The notes beneath the pieces are model-generated. The model was not told where the DNA came from. It ran no database searches and worked only from the letters and a program-made list of their open reading frames with translations. Positions 34,701 through 43,403 of a DNA stretch of 64,000 nucleotides are shown one piece after another. Source of the stretch: Prorocentrum cordatum (lineage: Eukaryota > Sar > Dinophyceae > Prorocentrales > Prorocentraceae); assembly GCA_963575745.1 (NCBI GenBank), contig CAUYUJ010000870.1:1-64000 (forward strand), given 5' to 3'. Numbering within the stretch: position 1 is the stretch's first letter; every line of letters begins with the position of its first letter. Position numbers and translations under genes: made by a program.

Positions 34701-35206
34701 GCTGTCGGTTTTCTGCACTTAACTCGAGCTGCAGGGGGGAGGCTACTTGGCTTGTGGTCCCAGAATTCGATTCGAAGACATCAGGCGCGTCCGCCTGTCG
34801 AATCCAGAGCTCGGAACTCGGTCTGCTGCCCGAACTAGGTCCGCGAAGCTATTCGTATTGTTCGAGTCATCCTGAGAGGTGCTGTCGGTTTTCTGCACTT
34901 AACTCGGGCTGTAGGGGGGGTTGCAGGGCTGGTAATCACAGGACTCGAAGACATCAGACGCGTCCGCCTGTCGCATTCAGAGGTCTGAATTCGGTTTGAT
35001 ACTCGAGCTGGGTTTGCCAAACTATTCGTTTTATTCGAGTCATCTTGAGAGGTGCTGTCGATTTACGCGCGTAACTCGGGATGTAGGAGAGCTACAGAGC
35101 TCGTACAGAAGAATCCAGCAGCATCGGGAGCGTTCGGGGCTGAAAAACTATTCGTTCTCTCAATTTTTTCCGACATTATAGATTGTCAGAAGGCTCTACG
35201 AGTCAC

Positions 35207-35227
35207 CCGTAGCCATTTTGGCTCAAG
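35207..35227 (+). other. Dinoflagellate spliced-leader sequence embedded in DNA
   Basis: All 21 bases after the variable first base match the dinoflagellate spliced leader, from CCGTAGCC to GGCTCAAG. The preceding base is C, where the canonical leader has A, G or T; that base belongs to the host junction. The leader is followed by GGCTCCC and then a second GGCTCAAGGGCTCC, so a 15-bp unit is repeated (35220-35234 and 35235-35249). No GT donor follows, so this is not an SL RNA gene. It looks like the reverse-transcribed 5' end of a trans-spliced mRNA. Confidence 0.9.
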
Positions 35228-35481
35228 GGCTCCCGGCTCAAGGGCTCCTGGATCCCACAGGAGCTCAGGGGGGTCGGCGTCGCGGGTGACGGCGCGGCAG
35301 CCATCGCTGCCATCGGCGAGTACGGCATCTTCGAGGCCAGCCAGGTGGCTATCCATTGGACGGAAGATTGAATACCGCCGACTCCACTCCAGATAGTGAG
35401 TCTGTTGTACCTCTCTGTGAACGGACGGTGACACGACAGTGGTTGCACTCGTGGGGATACGGACCTCAGTGTATTGACACA
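35228..35481 (+). promoter_or_regulatory. 5' untranslated region of element A
   Basis: About 250 bp between the spliced leader and the first ATG at 35482. There is no ATG in this interval on the sense strand, so a scanning ribosome would first meet ORF0. Confidence 0.6.
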
Positions 35482-35634
35482 ATGCCAGAGCATGCAGATA
35501 ACATGACGGTGGATGGCGGCGCCCCTCCTGTGAAGCGTAATCGTGAGGAGGTTCTTGCTGAAAGGAAGGCCGCCTTGGATGGGGAAGGATGGTATGCAGA
35601 GTTTACTATTGCAGATGATGCACAAGATGGATGA
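35482..35634 (+). CDS. ORF0 of element A, 50 aa
   Basis: This small frame opens at the first ATG of the element and encodes 50 residues, starting MPEHADN, with a charged middle (KRNREEVLAERKAAL). Function is unknown. It ends at TGA 35632-35634 and overlaps ORF1, which is in the +1 frame. ORF1 methionine codons lie at 35615, 35618 and 35627, just upstream of that stop. Element B has the same arrangement. The overlap suggests translation coupling (termination and restart) or a frameshift that fuses ORF0 to ORF1. An old indel within a single ORF1 is the alternative. Confidence 0.5.
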   Translation: MPEHADNMTVDGGAPPVKRNREEVLAERKAALDGEGWYAEFTIADDAQDG

Positions 35635-36592
35635 CAACACTGAAAGGATCCAGGATGCCATCGGAGTTCAGGGGACCAAAATCGACAACGTTCAGGCCCA
35701 GGTCCAGAAGCAGGGTGTTGTGATTTCTAGCCTGGAGACGAGCGTTCAGGGGTTGGAGACTAAACATAATCGACTCGAGACGATCGTCCAGGGACTCCAG
35801 GGACAGGTTCGAGCGGGTTCTGTCGCCAGTGACGCTTCGACGAGGCCTGATAATACCAGGACGGGAAGATACCAGGCTCCTGGGACCACCTACTTCTCTC
35901 CTACGTATGTCGAACTCAAGGGATGGGTCACCAACTGGAGTGACAGGGATAGGAGGTCTCAGGAGATGCTCATTTGGGAGGATGTGAAGGTGCTCATCGA
36001 TAACATTACAAATCATTGTCTTTCGGAGGATGATCGTGTGCGCGTGTGTGTTGACGGTACGGAGCGCATCAACGCCGGCCGTTACATGTTCGGATCGGCC
36101 AAAATCAAATTCAAGCCAGGGACCGACAGGGATATTATTTGGAGGGTTAAACGGTGCATCGACCTTGTGACGGTACCCCCTGCTAAACGTCTCGCGCCTC
36201 CTCCAGGAATCCACATTGCAGCACCACAGTGCCTCATTGAGAATATGAAGCAGATAATCAACCCTGAGTCGATCAAAGTCAGTGTCGAGTGCCCCGAGTG
36301 GAAGAGGGACCACGTTAAGGCGGTGGGGAGATTCTGCGGCACTATTCGGAGCATGTGTACACAGATTGGTATAGAGGTCATTGCTGTGCGAGGGGAAATG
36401 GGACCGCCCAAATCTACTATATGGACAGTGCCCACGACGGCCGCTCCGAGGCCAATGCTTCTGGCCGAGTTTACCACGACACGGGCGACGTGGGAGGTAT
36501 CGAGTGAGACTGTCGACAGGTTGCATCAACTCATACCTGCGTTTACTAAGACGAAGGCTGATATCGAGACGGAAGTCAACAGGAGGGTGTGA
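35618..36592 (+). CDS. ORF1 of element A, coiled-coil protein
   Basis: About 324 residues from the ATG that matches the ORF1 start of element B (both read ATGCACAA). The first ~70 residues have heptad-like spacing (IQDAIGVQGTKIDNVQAQV, then SLETSVQGLETKHNRLETIV), which predicts a coiled coil for self-association. A domain shared with B ORF1 follows: VELKGW, then PGTDRDIIWRVKR, then CPEWKRDHVKAVGRFCGT. By analogy with other LINE elements it should bind the element RNA, but no zinc knuckle is seen and I cannot name the fold. The frame stays open upstream without ATG to about 35543. It ends at TGA 36590-36592, and ORF2 continues in the same frame. Confidence 0.75.
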   Translation: MHKMDDNTERIQDAIGVQGTKIDNVQAQVQKQGVVISSLETSVQGLETKHNRLETIVQGLQGQVRAGSVASDASTRPDNTRTGRYQAPGTTYFSPTYVELKGWVTNWSDRDRRSQEMLIWEDVKVLIDNITNHCLSEDDRVRVCVDGTERINAGRYMFGSAKIKFKPGTDRDIIWRVKRCIDLVTVPPAKRLAPPPGIHIAAPQCLIENMKQIINPESIKVSVECPEWKRDHVKAVGRFCGTIRSMCTQIGIEVIAVRGEMGPPKSTIWTVPTTAAPRPMLLAEFTTTRATWEVSSETVDRLHQLIPAFTKTKADIETEVNRRV

Positions 36593-39500
36593 CGACGACG
36601 ACGCCGCACACCGTTCAAGGGGATCCGACTGGGCAGCTGGAACCTCAATCGGGCGGGGTCGGCCAATTTCAAGGGGAATGAGATCCTGAGGTGCCTTTCA
36701 ATGCGAGATTGCATCTGGGGTGTTCAGGAATGCCAGAATCTTTTCGGAGGCAAATTCGATGCATATATCAGACGGTGTGGTCTATCATATCGTGTGAGTT
36801 GCGACGGTAAGTGTGGGTTATTATTTAACAAAGAGTGGAGTACATGTGTGCGTGAATCAATATGTCAATATGAACGGTTCTGTGTGGTGGTCTTTGGTAG
36901 TGGAAGTGCCCCTGTGATAGTTGCCTCTGCATATCTTCCCGACCCCGGCATCGAGAACGCCGTAGATGTGCAGTGCGGGGCGTTGGACACGCTCGAGTCA
37001 GTCATCCTCACTCTGCGCAGCCGTTGGAAGGGGGCGACTGTCTCTGTGTTGCTCGATGCCAACGTCGAGCTACCCCCATCAACTCAGCTGCAGTGCTCAC
37101 GCACGGGGGCAGTCTATGAGGCGGTGGGAAGTGCTACCAAGGAGGAGAGGAGGACCTGCGAGGAGGGAGGTGCACAGCGGGAGAGGAGGGACGTACGACA
37201 ACAGTTGCGCGAGCGTATTCTTTGCTTTCTAGGGCGCCTGGGGATGAAGGCTGCCAATTCGTTCTTGCCACGACGACTACATACATGGGAGAGTTACGGA
37301 ATGTCTCGGTGGGGGACGTGTAGGAAAGTTTTTGATTACATTTTTGTTCCCAGGACGTGGGTGATCGATAAGATGACGGTTGAAACGATCATGAGTAATG
37401 GGGGGAAGACAAATCGTAGTCGTCTCAGCGACCATGGCCTGCTTCAGGGGACTTTTAGTGACGCAGGCGCTGAGCTGGTCAAACGTAGAATCCCGACGGC
37501 AGCTCGTGAAAAGAGTTTGGTGGGTTATAAGACTGTGAATTGGGGGGACCTCAATATGGCACGAATGGAAATCGATCGGGTCTTAGGAGATGCCAATACT
37601 ACTTGTTCTCCAGGGGACCTTGTGTCGACCACTATTCGGGCTTGTACTGAGCAGGAGGAAATCAAATTCACGACTGCCACCACGGGACGGGGACTACCGC
37701 CAATTAGGCCTGCAGGGCTCACGGCCTGCCAGGAGATTTTGCGACGGAAGCCTCTGCCTGCGTCAGTGGACGTACCCAGCTTGCGCAGACGTGCCAACGG
37801 ACTTCGGAGGGAGTATCGTGCGGCGTTGGCCGCGTGGACCTCTCCTGCCTCCAGGCGCAAAGAGCGTTACGGTATCAAGCACCTCATTGTGCAGGGACGG
37901 ATATCTGAGGACAGGGAGGAGTGGGTGGAGGAGATCAGAGCACATACCAGACAGAGATATACTTCGGAGGAGGTCAGAGGACGGGATATGGAGATGTTGG
38001 AGGAGTTGAGGAGGGATGCACAACAGAACCTTTGTGGCGGGTACTGCACTGAGGGACTGACAATGGCGGTGGTATGCCAGGCACGGTCACGTCTCAAGTC
38101 CAGGCGCGCCACGGGTCCCGACAGGCTGCCTTGTGAATTACTCAAGGCATTGCCGTGGGCGACTTTGCGTGGCGTAGCTCGGATGTTTGATGGGATATTT
38201 CGCTTGACACGGCAGTATCCGCAGGACTGGGGACAGATTTTGATCGCCTTCATGCCCAAGCTGCCGAGCTTGACATCACTGACAGATGCACGGTACCTCT
38301 GTCTGCAAAACAGTCTCAGCCGTTGGTATTCTGCTTGTGTGGTGATCCTGGTCGAACAATTTGTGTCTCGGGCTGGCCTCATGGGACCCTGGGCATCTAT
38401 GGCTTCCAGGAGGGACGTACGACGGTGGAAATTGTGGGGGCCCTCAAGGCTCTGGCTCAACATGGGTACAGCTGGGGAAAGGATCAGACGGTCCATATCG
38501 CCAACGCCGACATCATACAAGCGTTCGACCATTGCAGTCTTCAAAACGCCAAGCGAGCTATGTGCCATGCCAATATTCCTGCCATGCCAATATTCCTGTG
38601 CTTTGCTTGCACCGCTGGTTTGCACTACGGGGTCGTTAGTTGTCGAGGGCATGGCCATTCACGACATCAACTGGGACGTCTGTATACGGACGGGCGACCC
38701 TGAGGGGCCTCTTCTCTTTAACCTTATCATATGTGCCATGTGGGGACCTATATTTCGGGATTGGGACAGTAGGGGAGTGGGGTATGTGCTGGAGGGCGTC
38801 TGTGGAGAGTATGGGCGACGGACAGTCGTGAACCACTCTGTGTGGGCGGACAACTGCTACCTTGCCTCTGCCTCCTCAACTGTGCTGGCTCAGATGATGC
38901 ACGATCTAACCCTACCACTACATGACTGGGGGATGATATGGAAGGATAGCAGCCTGTTGTATATGACATGTGGGGAAAATGCGAGAGTGGATGGTGACGG
39001 ACATATTCTTGCCAGTGAGGATTTGTGTATACCTGCGTGCTCGAGATATCAGGACTTTAGATTTTGACGTGTGTGCAGAATGAAAGTATTGGGTCATGAG
39101 ATTTTCTCCACCTACCTAGTGCCCGCTCATCCTGAGGTGGAATATCGCATCAAGGAGGCTCGTGCTTGTTTCATCGGACAGTCGGATTTCTTTCGTAACA
39201 GAGCGGTAGCTGTTCGTGATAAGTTTTGTCGTTATCAAGACAAGGTGCAGAGTATGGCGTTGTATTGTCTAGAGGCATGTACTGCTGATACTTCCTCGCT
39301 ACACATGCTCAACGCCTTCGAGGGATGGTGTTTGTGCCGTATGTTTCGACGGCCGAGGAGGGAGGAGGAGACTATGGCGGACTGGAACCGACGACGGTAC
39401 CACGAGGCCAGAGAGCAATTTCGATCTTATGGATTTGCGAGTTTGGTGCAACGTTTTCTCCGTATGGTGTGGAACTCCGCTAAGGATGCTGCAGATTTCA

Positions 39501-40570
39501 TTTCTACTATATTGTGTACTGCTTCTCATGAGGAAATATCTTCGACGCAACGTACGTGGCGAGATCACCACATGACTACGGTTGCATACGGTCCACTGTG
39601 GGACAGGCTCAGGACGGATGCGTCGGAATGCCTGCGGGGAATGTTTCACTTCCAGGAGGCTTCGCAGCTAAAAAGGAGACATGTTAGCTCAGGTCGGGCT
39701 ATTGGCCAGAGATGCTGGCTATTTTCTTTCTGTGAATTCTACGACTCAAATGGTGGGAGTCCTTTGTGCCGACAGATGCTGCGTATGTTCAGTTCTGCGA
39801 ACACATGTGTACACGGGCGATGCTGAGTTATTTTCAGAAAAGAAAAGGGTACGGTACAACAGGTGGGGCCCTGCAGGAGGTACATTACCATCACACAAAA
39901 CGACCTGCACACCTATGGGGCCCAAGAGGGCACTGCGGCTTTCAACGACAAACTGGCCAAACGTATTGCGTTACAAAATATGAAGGAGGTTGAGTACGAC
40001 CTCGACTCATTTGGGATCCCTGTGTACATTTCTGGGGACAGTCTTCTGGTGGTGTCTTGGCTTCAGGGTGTCTGGAGGGTGCTTAATCGTACATATCAGG
40101 ATAGGATCAACAGAATGATTAACCAACTTGACAACATGTGTCAGAGGTTTGGAATTAGGCCTGCCTGTCATGGGAGGGAAATTGTCGACCACACATATAG
40201 GGAATGGAACACGCGTGCAGATGTACTCACTCATACGGCCCGTGTCGGGCCACCAGTGATTCGAGATAGGATAGGGCTTTACGCCCCTCAGTTACAACAG
40301 GTGTTTCGTGTTTGTGCCATCAGAGCTGGATTCGATGGTGTCGTCTCTTGCGACGGCGTAGGAGTCGGGTGCTGGATAGATGTTGGACGGATATCGAGGT
40401 TCTCAAGGCAGCCACTCAGCCATGAGATTATATGGACGGAGGTGTATAGTGCGGCGTTTTCGACTGATCCAACTTCAACAGTGACTGATGCCGAGATCTC
40501 GGCCGTTGAGCATACGATTATAATCTTGCCGCGGGTTGTACAAGCGTATTTCGGGCAGGATATGATGTGA
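36593..40570 (+). pseudogene. ORF2 of element A: APE endonuclease, reverse transcriptase, permuted RNase H-like region (broken)
   Basis: Reading starts directly after the ORF1 stop in the same frame; the first ATG (36701) lies inside the endonuclease. Endonuclease landmarks are WNLN (36638), QE (36725), DANVEL (37055), FDYIF (37331) and SDH (37427). RT landmarks are RRATGPDRLPCELLKALP (about 38104), NADIIQAFD (38503, +1 frame), RTGDPEGPLLFN (about 38689) and WADN (38843-38854). The RNase H-like motifs are GDS (40034), the YREWNTRAD block (about 40198-40222), FDG (40331) and AE (40490). Breaks: a shift to the next frame near 38380 and back by about 38640, an in-frame TGA at 39065-39067, and paired shifts near 39755 and 39890. 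The thumb-like region holds MKVLGHEI and CLCRMFRRP. This copy should not make a full protein. Confidence 0.85.
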
Positions 40571-40763
40571 TATTGATTGTGCTCACTCACGCCATGCCTT
40601 TGTTTGTCGTGTGTGTGTGCTTGACCTCTCATCCTCCTAATAAGAGTTGGCTTCCGCCTCTGACCGTTTGGATCGGTGAGGCTTCCGCCTACTCCCGATG
40701 CGTCCGCTCCTTGCTCCGACTAGGCTGGAAAGCCTGCACAGTCGACCGCAAAGTCCGCAAAAG
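40571..40763 (+). other. 3' untranslated region and tail of element A
   Basis: About 190 bp ending GACCGCAAAGTCCGCAAAAG. The final CCGCAAAA motif recurs at the ends of C and D, and a related GCGAAAACC at the end of B. There is no long poly(A), so the RT probably recognises a defined 3' end (inference). Confidence 0.6.
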
Positions 40764-41788
40764 AAAGGTTGACGGTTTACCGCCGGCGCCCAGTCATCAG
40801 TCGCATGAGTCTGTTGGATCCAGAGCTGTGAACTCGGTCTGCTGCTCGATCTAGAATCGCGAAACCAGTCGAACTGTTCGAGTCATCTTGAGAAGTGCTC
40901 TCGGTTTTCTGCACTCAACTCGGTCTGGGGGGTGCTACAGTGCTGGTGGTCACAGGAATCGATTTGAAGACATCAGGCGCGTCCGCCTCTCGAATCCAGA
41001 GCTCGGAACTCGGTCTGCTGCCCGAACTAGTCCGCGAAACTATTGTATTGTTCGAGTCATCCTGAGAGGTGCTCTCGGTTTTCTGCACTTAACTCGGGCT
41101 CTAGGGGGGCTGCAGGGCTGGTAATCACAGGAGTCGATTCGCAGACATCAGACGCGTCCGCCTGTCGCATTCAGAGGTCTGAACTCGGGTTTGATACTCG
41201 AGCTGGGTTGTCAAACTATTCGTTTTGTTAGAGTCATCTTGAGAGGTGCTGTCGATTTACGCACGTAGCTCGGGCTGTAGGAGAGCTACAGAGCTCGTAA
41301 AGAAGACAATCCAGAAGCATCAGGGGCGTTCGGCTGTTGCATCGAGAGGTCTGAAATCGCTTGGGCTGAAAATTATTCGTTGTCTGCATTTTTTTCCACA
41401 TTATATTGTCAGGAAGCTCCAGGAGTCCCCCGGCGGTAAGAAAGGTTGACGGTTTACTGCCGGCGCCCAGATGGTCGACCCGACCAAAAAAGACAATGTG
41501 GCAACTTTGGGTCGGTTTTGCAAAAATTTGAAAGATATTTGACTATCCATTTTGAGAAAGCAGATTTTTGACGCCGAGCAATGGAATATGAAATTTGTTC
41601 CCAGAGCAGCTCAGCTCTCTAGGGCCAGTTTTACTATCGGAAAATTAGGAGGAACCGACATGAAGTTGACAACCGAAAATGAAAATTCTACATTTTTCTA
41701 GAAATGCTCCAATGAGCTCTCTGGTTTAAATCTAAGCACTCTTACGCGTGCAAAGATCTCTACGAGTTCCCCGGCGGTGACCAGGTTG
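40764..41788. repeat. Repeat-module mosaic III between elements A and B
   Basis: Right half of the hairpin split by A, then about five ~180-bp satellite monomers (40795-41400), a complete hairpin module at 41430-41463, a ~260-bp unit (41470-41760), and the left half of the hairpin entered by B. Confidence 0.75.
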
Positions 41789-41789
41789 G

Positions 41790-41866
41790 GCAGAGCTTAC
41801 CTCCTGCCCAGCCTGGCCTCACCGCTGGGGTCCCCCTCGTTTCGAGCTGCATCGTGCAGAGAGGCG
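41790..41866 (+). promoter_or_regulatory. 5' end segment shared by elements B and D
   Basis: About 75 bp starting GCAGAGCTTACCTCCTGC and including CCTCACCGCTGGGGTCCCCC, then TCGAGCTGCATCGTGCAG. It is nearly identical to 59696-59767 at the start of D. An internal promoter or trans-splice acceptor region is possible but unproven. Confidence 0.55.
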
Positions 41867-42039
41867 GCTTTTGTTTCCCCTTACTGTACACGGTACCTCA
41901 GTGTCGGTTTTGCCTGAGTACCGTACACTTTCATTCATTACCTGAGTGCACATTGCTTTTTCAGTCTGAATTGTCGGAGGGCACAGTGATTGTCCAGACT
42001 ATCGTACATTTGTCCAGATTATTCAGACCGTTGGAGAAC

Positions 42040-42190
42040 ACATTGTTTGTCATTGTCATTGTTCATTGTTCAGATTGTCGGAGAACACATTGTCTGCCCA
42101 GATTGTCGGAGAACACATCCGCACATCTTGTCATTGAGCAGATTGTCGGCGAACACATTGTCTGTCCTGATTGTTCGAGTACACAATCAT
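42040..42190 (+). repeat. Minisatellite in the 5' region of B
   Basis: The phrase GATTGTCGGAGAACACATTG recurs about every 30-50 bp, with variants. The 5' region of D carries a related array at 59820-59955. Confidence 0.7.
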
Positions 42191-42286
42191 TCATTTCTTG
42201 GCAAAACGGCTTCAGACACTCAGAGGAGCCCCTCGTGGGAGAGTGGGAGGCTTCCTCCCAGCGTTCTATCTGAGTCAGACACAATC

Positions 42287-42508
42287 ATGGCAACTGAGAT
42301 GGCTGCGCCAGCTGCGCCAGCTGGACCAGCAAACGTAGCAATGAACGGACAAGAAACAGAATTCGAGAGGTCGGTCCGTCATCGGGGAGATCAGGGAACA
42401 CAGGACGAGGACGCACTGCAGGCGGCACGACAGGCACTTGATAAAGCAAGAACACAGAGCCTGTTGACTGCCAGCGAACTCCCCCTGGTTTCAGAATATG
42501 CACAATGA
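42287..42508 (+). CDS. ORF0 of element B, 73 aa
   Basis: This frame opens at the first ATG of the element (no ATG occurs between 41789 and 42286). It encodes 73 residues rich in Ala and Gln (MATEMAAPAAPAGP, later DALQAARQALDKARTQ). Function is unknown. It ends at TGA 42506-42508, while ORF1 begins at ATG 42498 in the +1 frame, so start and stop overlap within ATGCACAATGA. Element A has the same order, frame offset and ATGCACAA context. That supports a genuine small ORF coupled to ORF1, although a shared ancestral indel cannot be excluded. Confidence 0.5.
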   Translation: MATEMAAPAAPAGPANVAMNGQETEFERSVRHRGDQGTQDEDALQAARQALDKARTQSLLTASELPLVSEYAQ

Positions 42509-43403
42509 GGTGATGGCAGGACAGGCAGTCACACGTGAAGAAACACGAGTGATGAGATCAGAGATCAACCGTATTTCCAATCAGCAGCAGGCGACAGATA
42601 CACGGATGACGGAGTTAGAACGGCAGTTCCAAACGTTGCGCTCCAATCCGACAAGCAACGCCAGTGTTTCAACCACTGCAGGGGCCTCCCTGGGGCCTGG
42701 GGGTGCTCAGAGGCTTCACTGGAATCGCAGCTTTGTGGAGCTCACGGGATGGACCAACTGGAAGGGCACGACACTTCAGATATCTCAATCGATGATGCGT
42801 GACAGCGATGCCACCCAACTCATTGTCAATGTGAAGGCCACACTTCCCCAAGAAATCAGTGCTAAGTTCGATGATCTTGGAACCCTGCGGTTGAATGGCA
42901 ATCGCATCATGATGAGCTCTGTTAAACTGAAGTTTGTAGCGGGCACAGAGGACTCAGTCTTTTGGGAAATTAAGCAGATTCTGGAGGATGCATTTACACC
43001 TGATGCGGAGCGTACGGCCCCGCAGCTGCCCCGCTCCCCACCGCCGAGTGCCAGCATGTTTGTCAACCTGGCCACGGCGCCTGCTACGGTCAAGGTCAGA
43101 CTCGAGGCTCCTCCCTGGAAGAAGGACCATATCGCGGCCTGCGGACGCTTCTACGGTACGTGGCGTGAAATGGTTGGAATCAACCCCACCATGGACATCA
43201 AGGCAGAGACTGGGTCGGGCCAGGGGGTCAGCTCCATCTGGTCGAAGCCCTCGGACCCTTCACGTCGACCGGTGGAGGTTGCCGTATTCAGGATCTCCAC
43301 AGGGACCTGGACTGTTCATCGTGAAACGTGGGACGGTGCGATCAGACACAATACAAACATTTCGTGCACGTACGAGGGTTTCACAACGGCACTCAATCGT
43401 TGA
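42498..43403 (+). CDS. ORF1 of element B, coiled-coil protein
   Basis: 301 residues. Residues ~10-50 (TREETRVMRSEINRISNQQQ, then TRMTELERQFQTL) form a likely coiled coil. The conserved domain follows: FVELTGW, then GTEDSVFWEIKQILEDAF, then PPWKKDHIAACGRFYGTWRE. These blocks align with A ORF1 in the same order. A Pro-rich linker lies between the last two blocks. RNA binding and particle formation are expected from LINE ORF1 proteins generally, not shown here. The frame is intact. It ends with TGA followed by CGG (43401-43406), and ORF2 lies in the same frame beyond. Confidence 0.75.
   Translation: MHNEVMAGQAVTREETRVMRSEINRISNQQQATDTRMTELERQFQTLRSNPTSNASVSTTAGASLGPGGAQRLHWNRSFVELTGWTNWKGTTLQISQSMMRDSDATQLIVNVKATLPQEISAKFDDLGTLRLNGNRIMMSSVKLKFVAGTEDSVFWEIKQILEDAFTPDAERTAPQLPRSPPPSASMFVNLATAPATVKVRLEAPPWKKDHIAACGRFYGTWREMVGINPTMDIKAETGSGQGVSSIWSKPSDPSRRPVEVAVFRISTGTWTVHRETWDGAIRHNTNISCTYEGFTTALNR

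Larger units (their letters stand above)
27201..35206. repeat. Repeat-module mosaic II
   Basis: About 8 kb of the same modules, mainly forward: ~180-bp satellite arrays (about 27430-27680, 28680-29040, 29290-30130, 30230-30830, 31930-32370, 33100-33540, 33800-34110, 34340-35190); ~260-bp units (about 27700-28020, 30915-31190, 31260-31380, 32440-32960); AAAATCTCGACGG modules; and many hairpin modules. No gene is supported. Retroelement A interrupts the last hairpin module at about 35205. Confidence 0.75.
35207..40763 (+). mobile_element. Non-LTR retrotransposon A, full length with spliced leader at its 5' end
   Basis: The element begins with an exact spliced-leader sequence and carries ORF0, ORF1 and ORF2. 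It ends with a short tail (CCGCAAAGTCCGCAAAAG) before host sequence AAAGGTTGACGGTTTACCGC. The right side therefore abuts the hairpin loop at the same point as B, C and D. On the left, host sequence stops at CTCTACGAGTCA, so roughly a dozen bases of the hairpin left arm are missing and no target duplication is seen. ORF2 carries frameshifts and one in-frame stop, so this copy is probably inactive. Confidence 0.85.

Noticed and set aside
35207-35227. An SL RNA gene
   Set aside because: The leader is followed by GGCTCC, not a GT donor, and no intron or Sm-like site follows. It stands exactly at a retroelement end.
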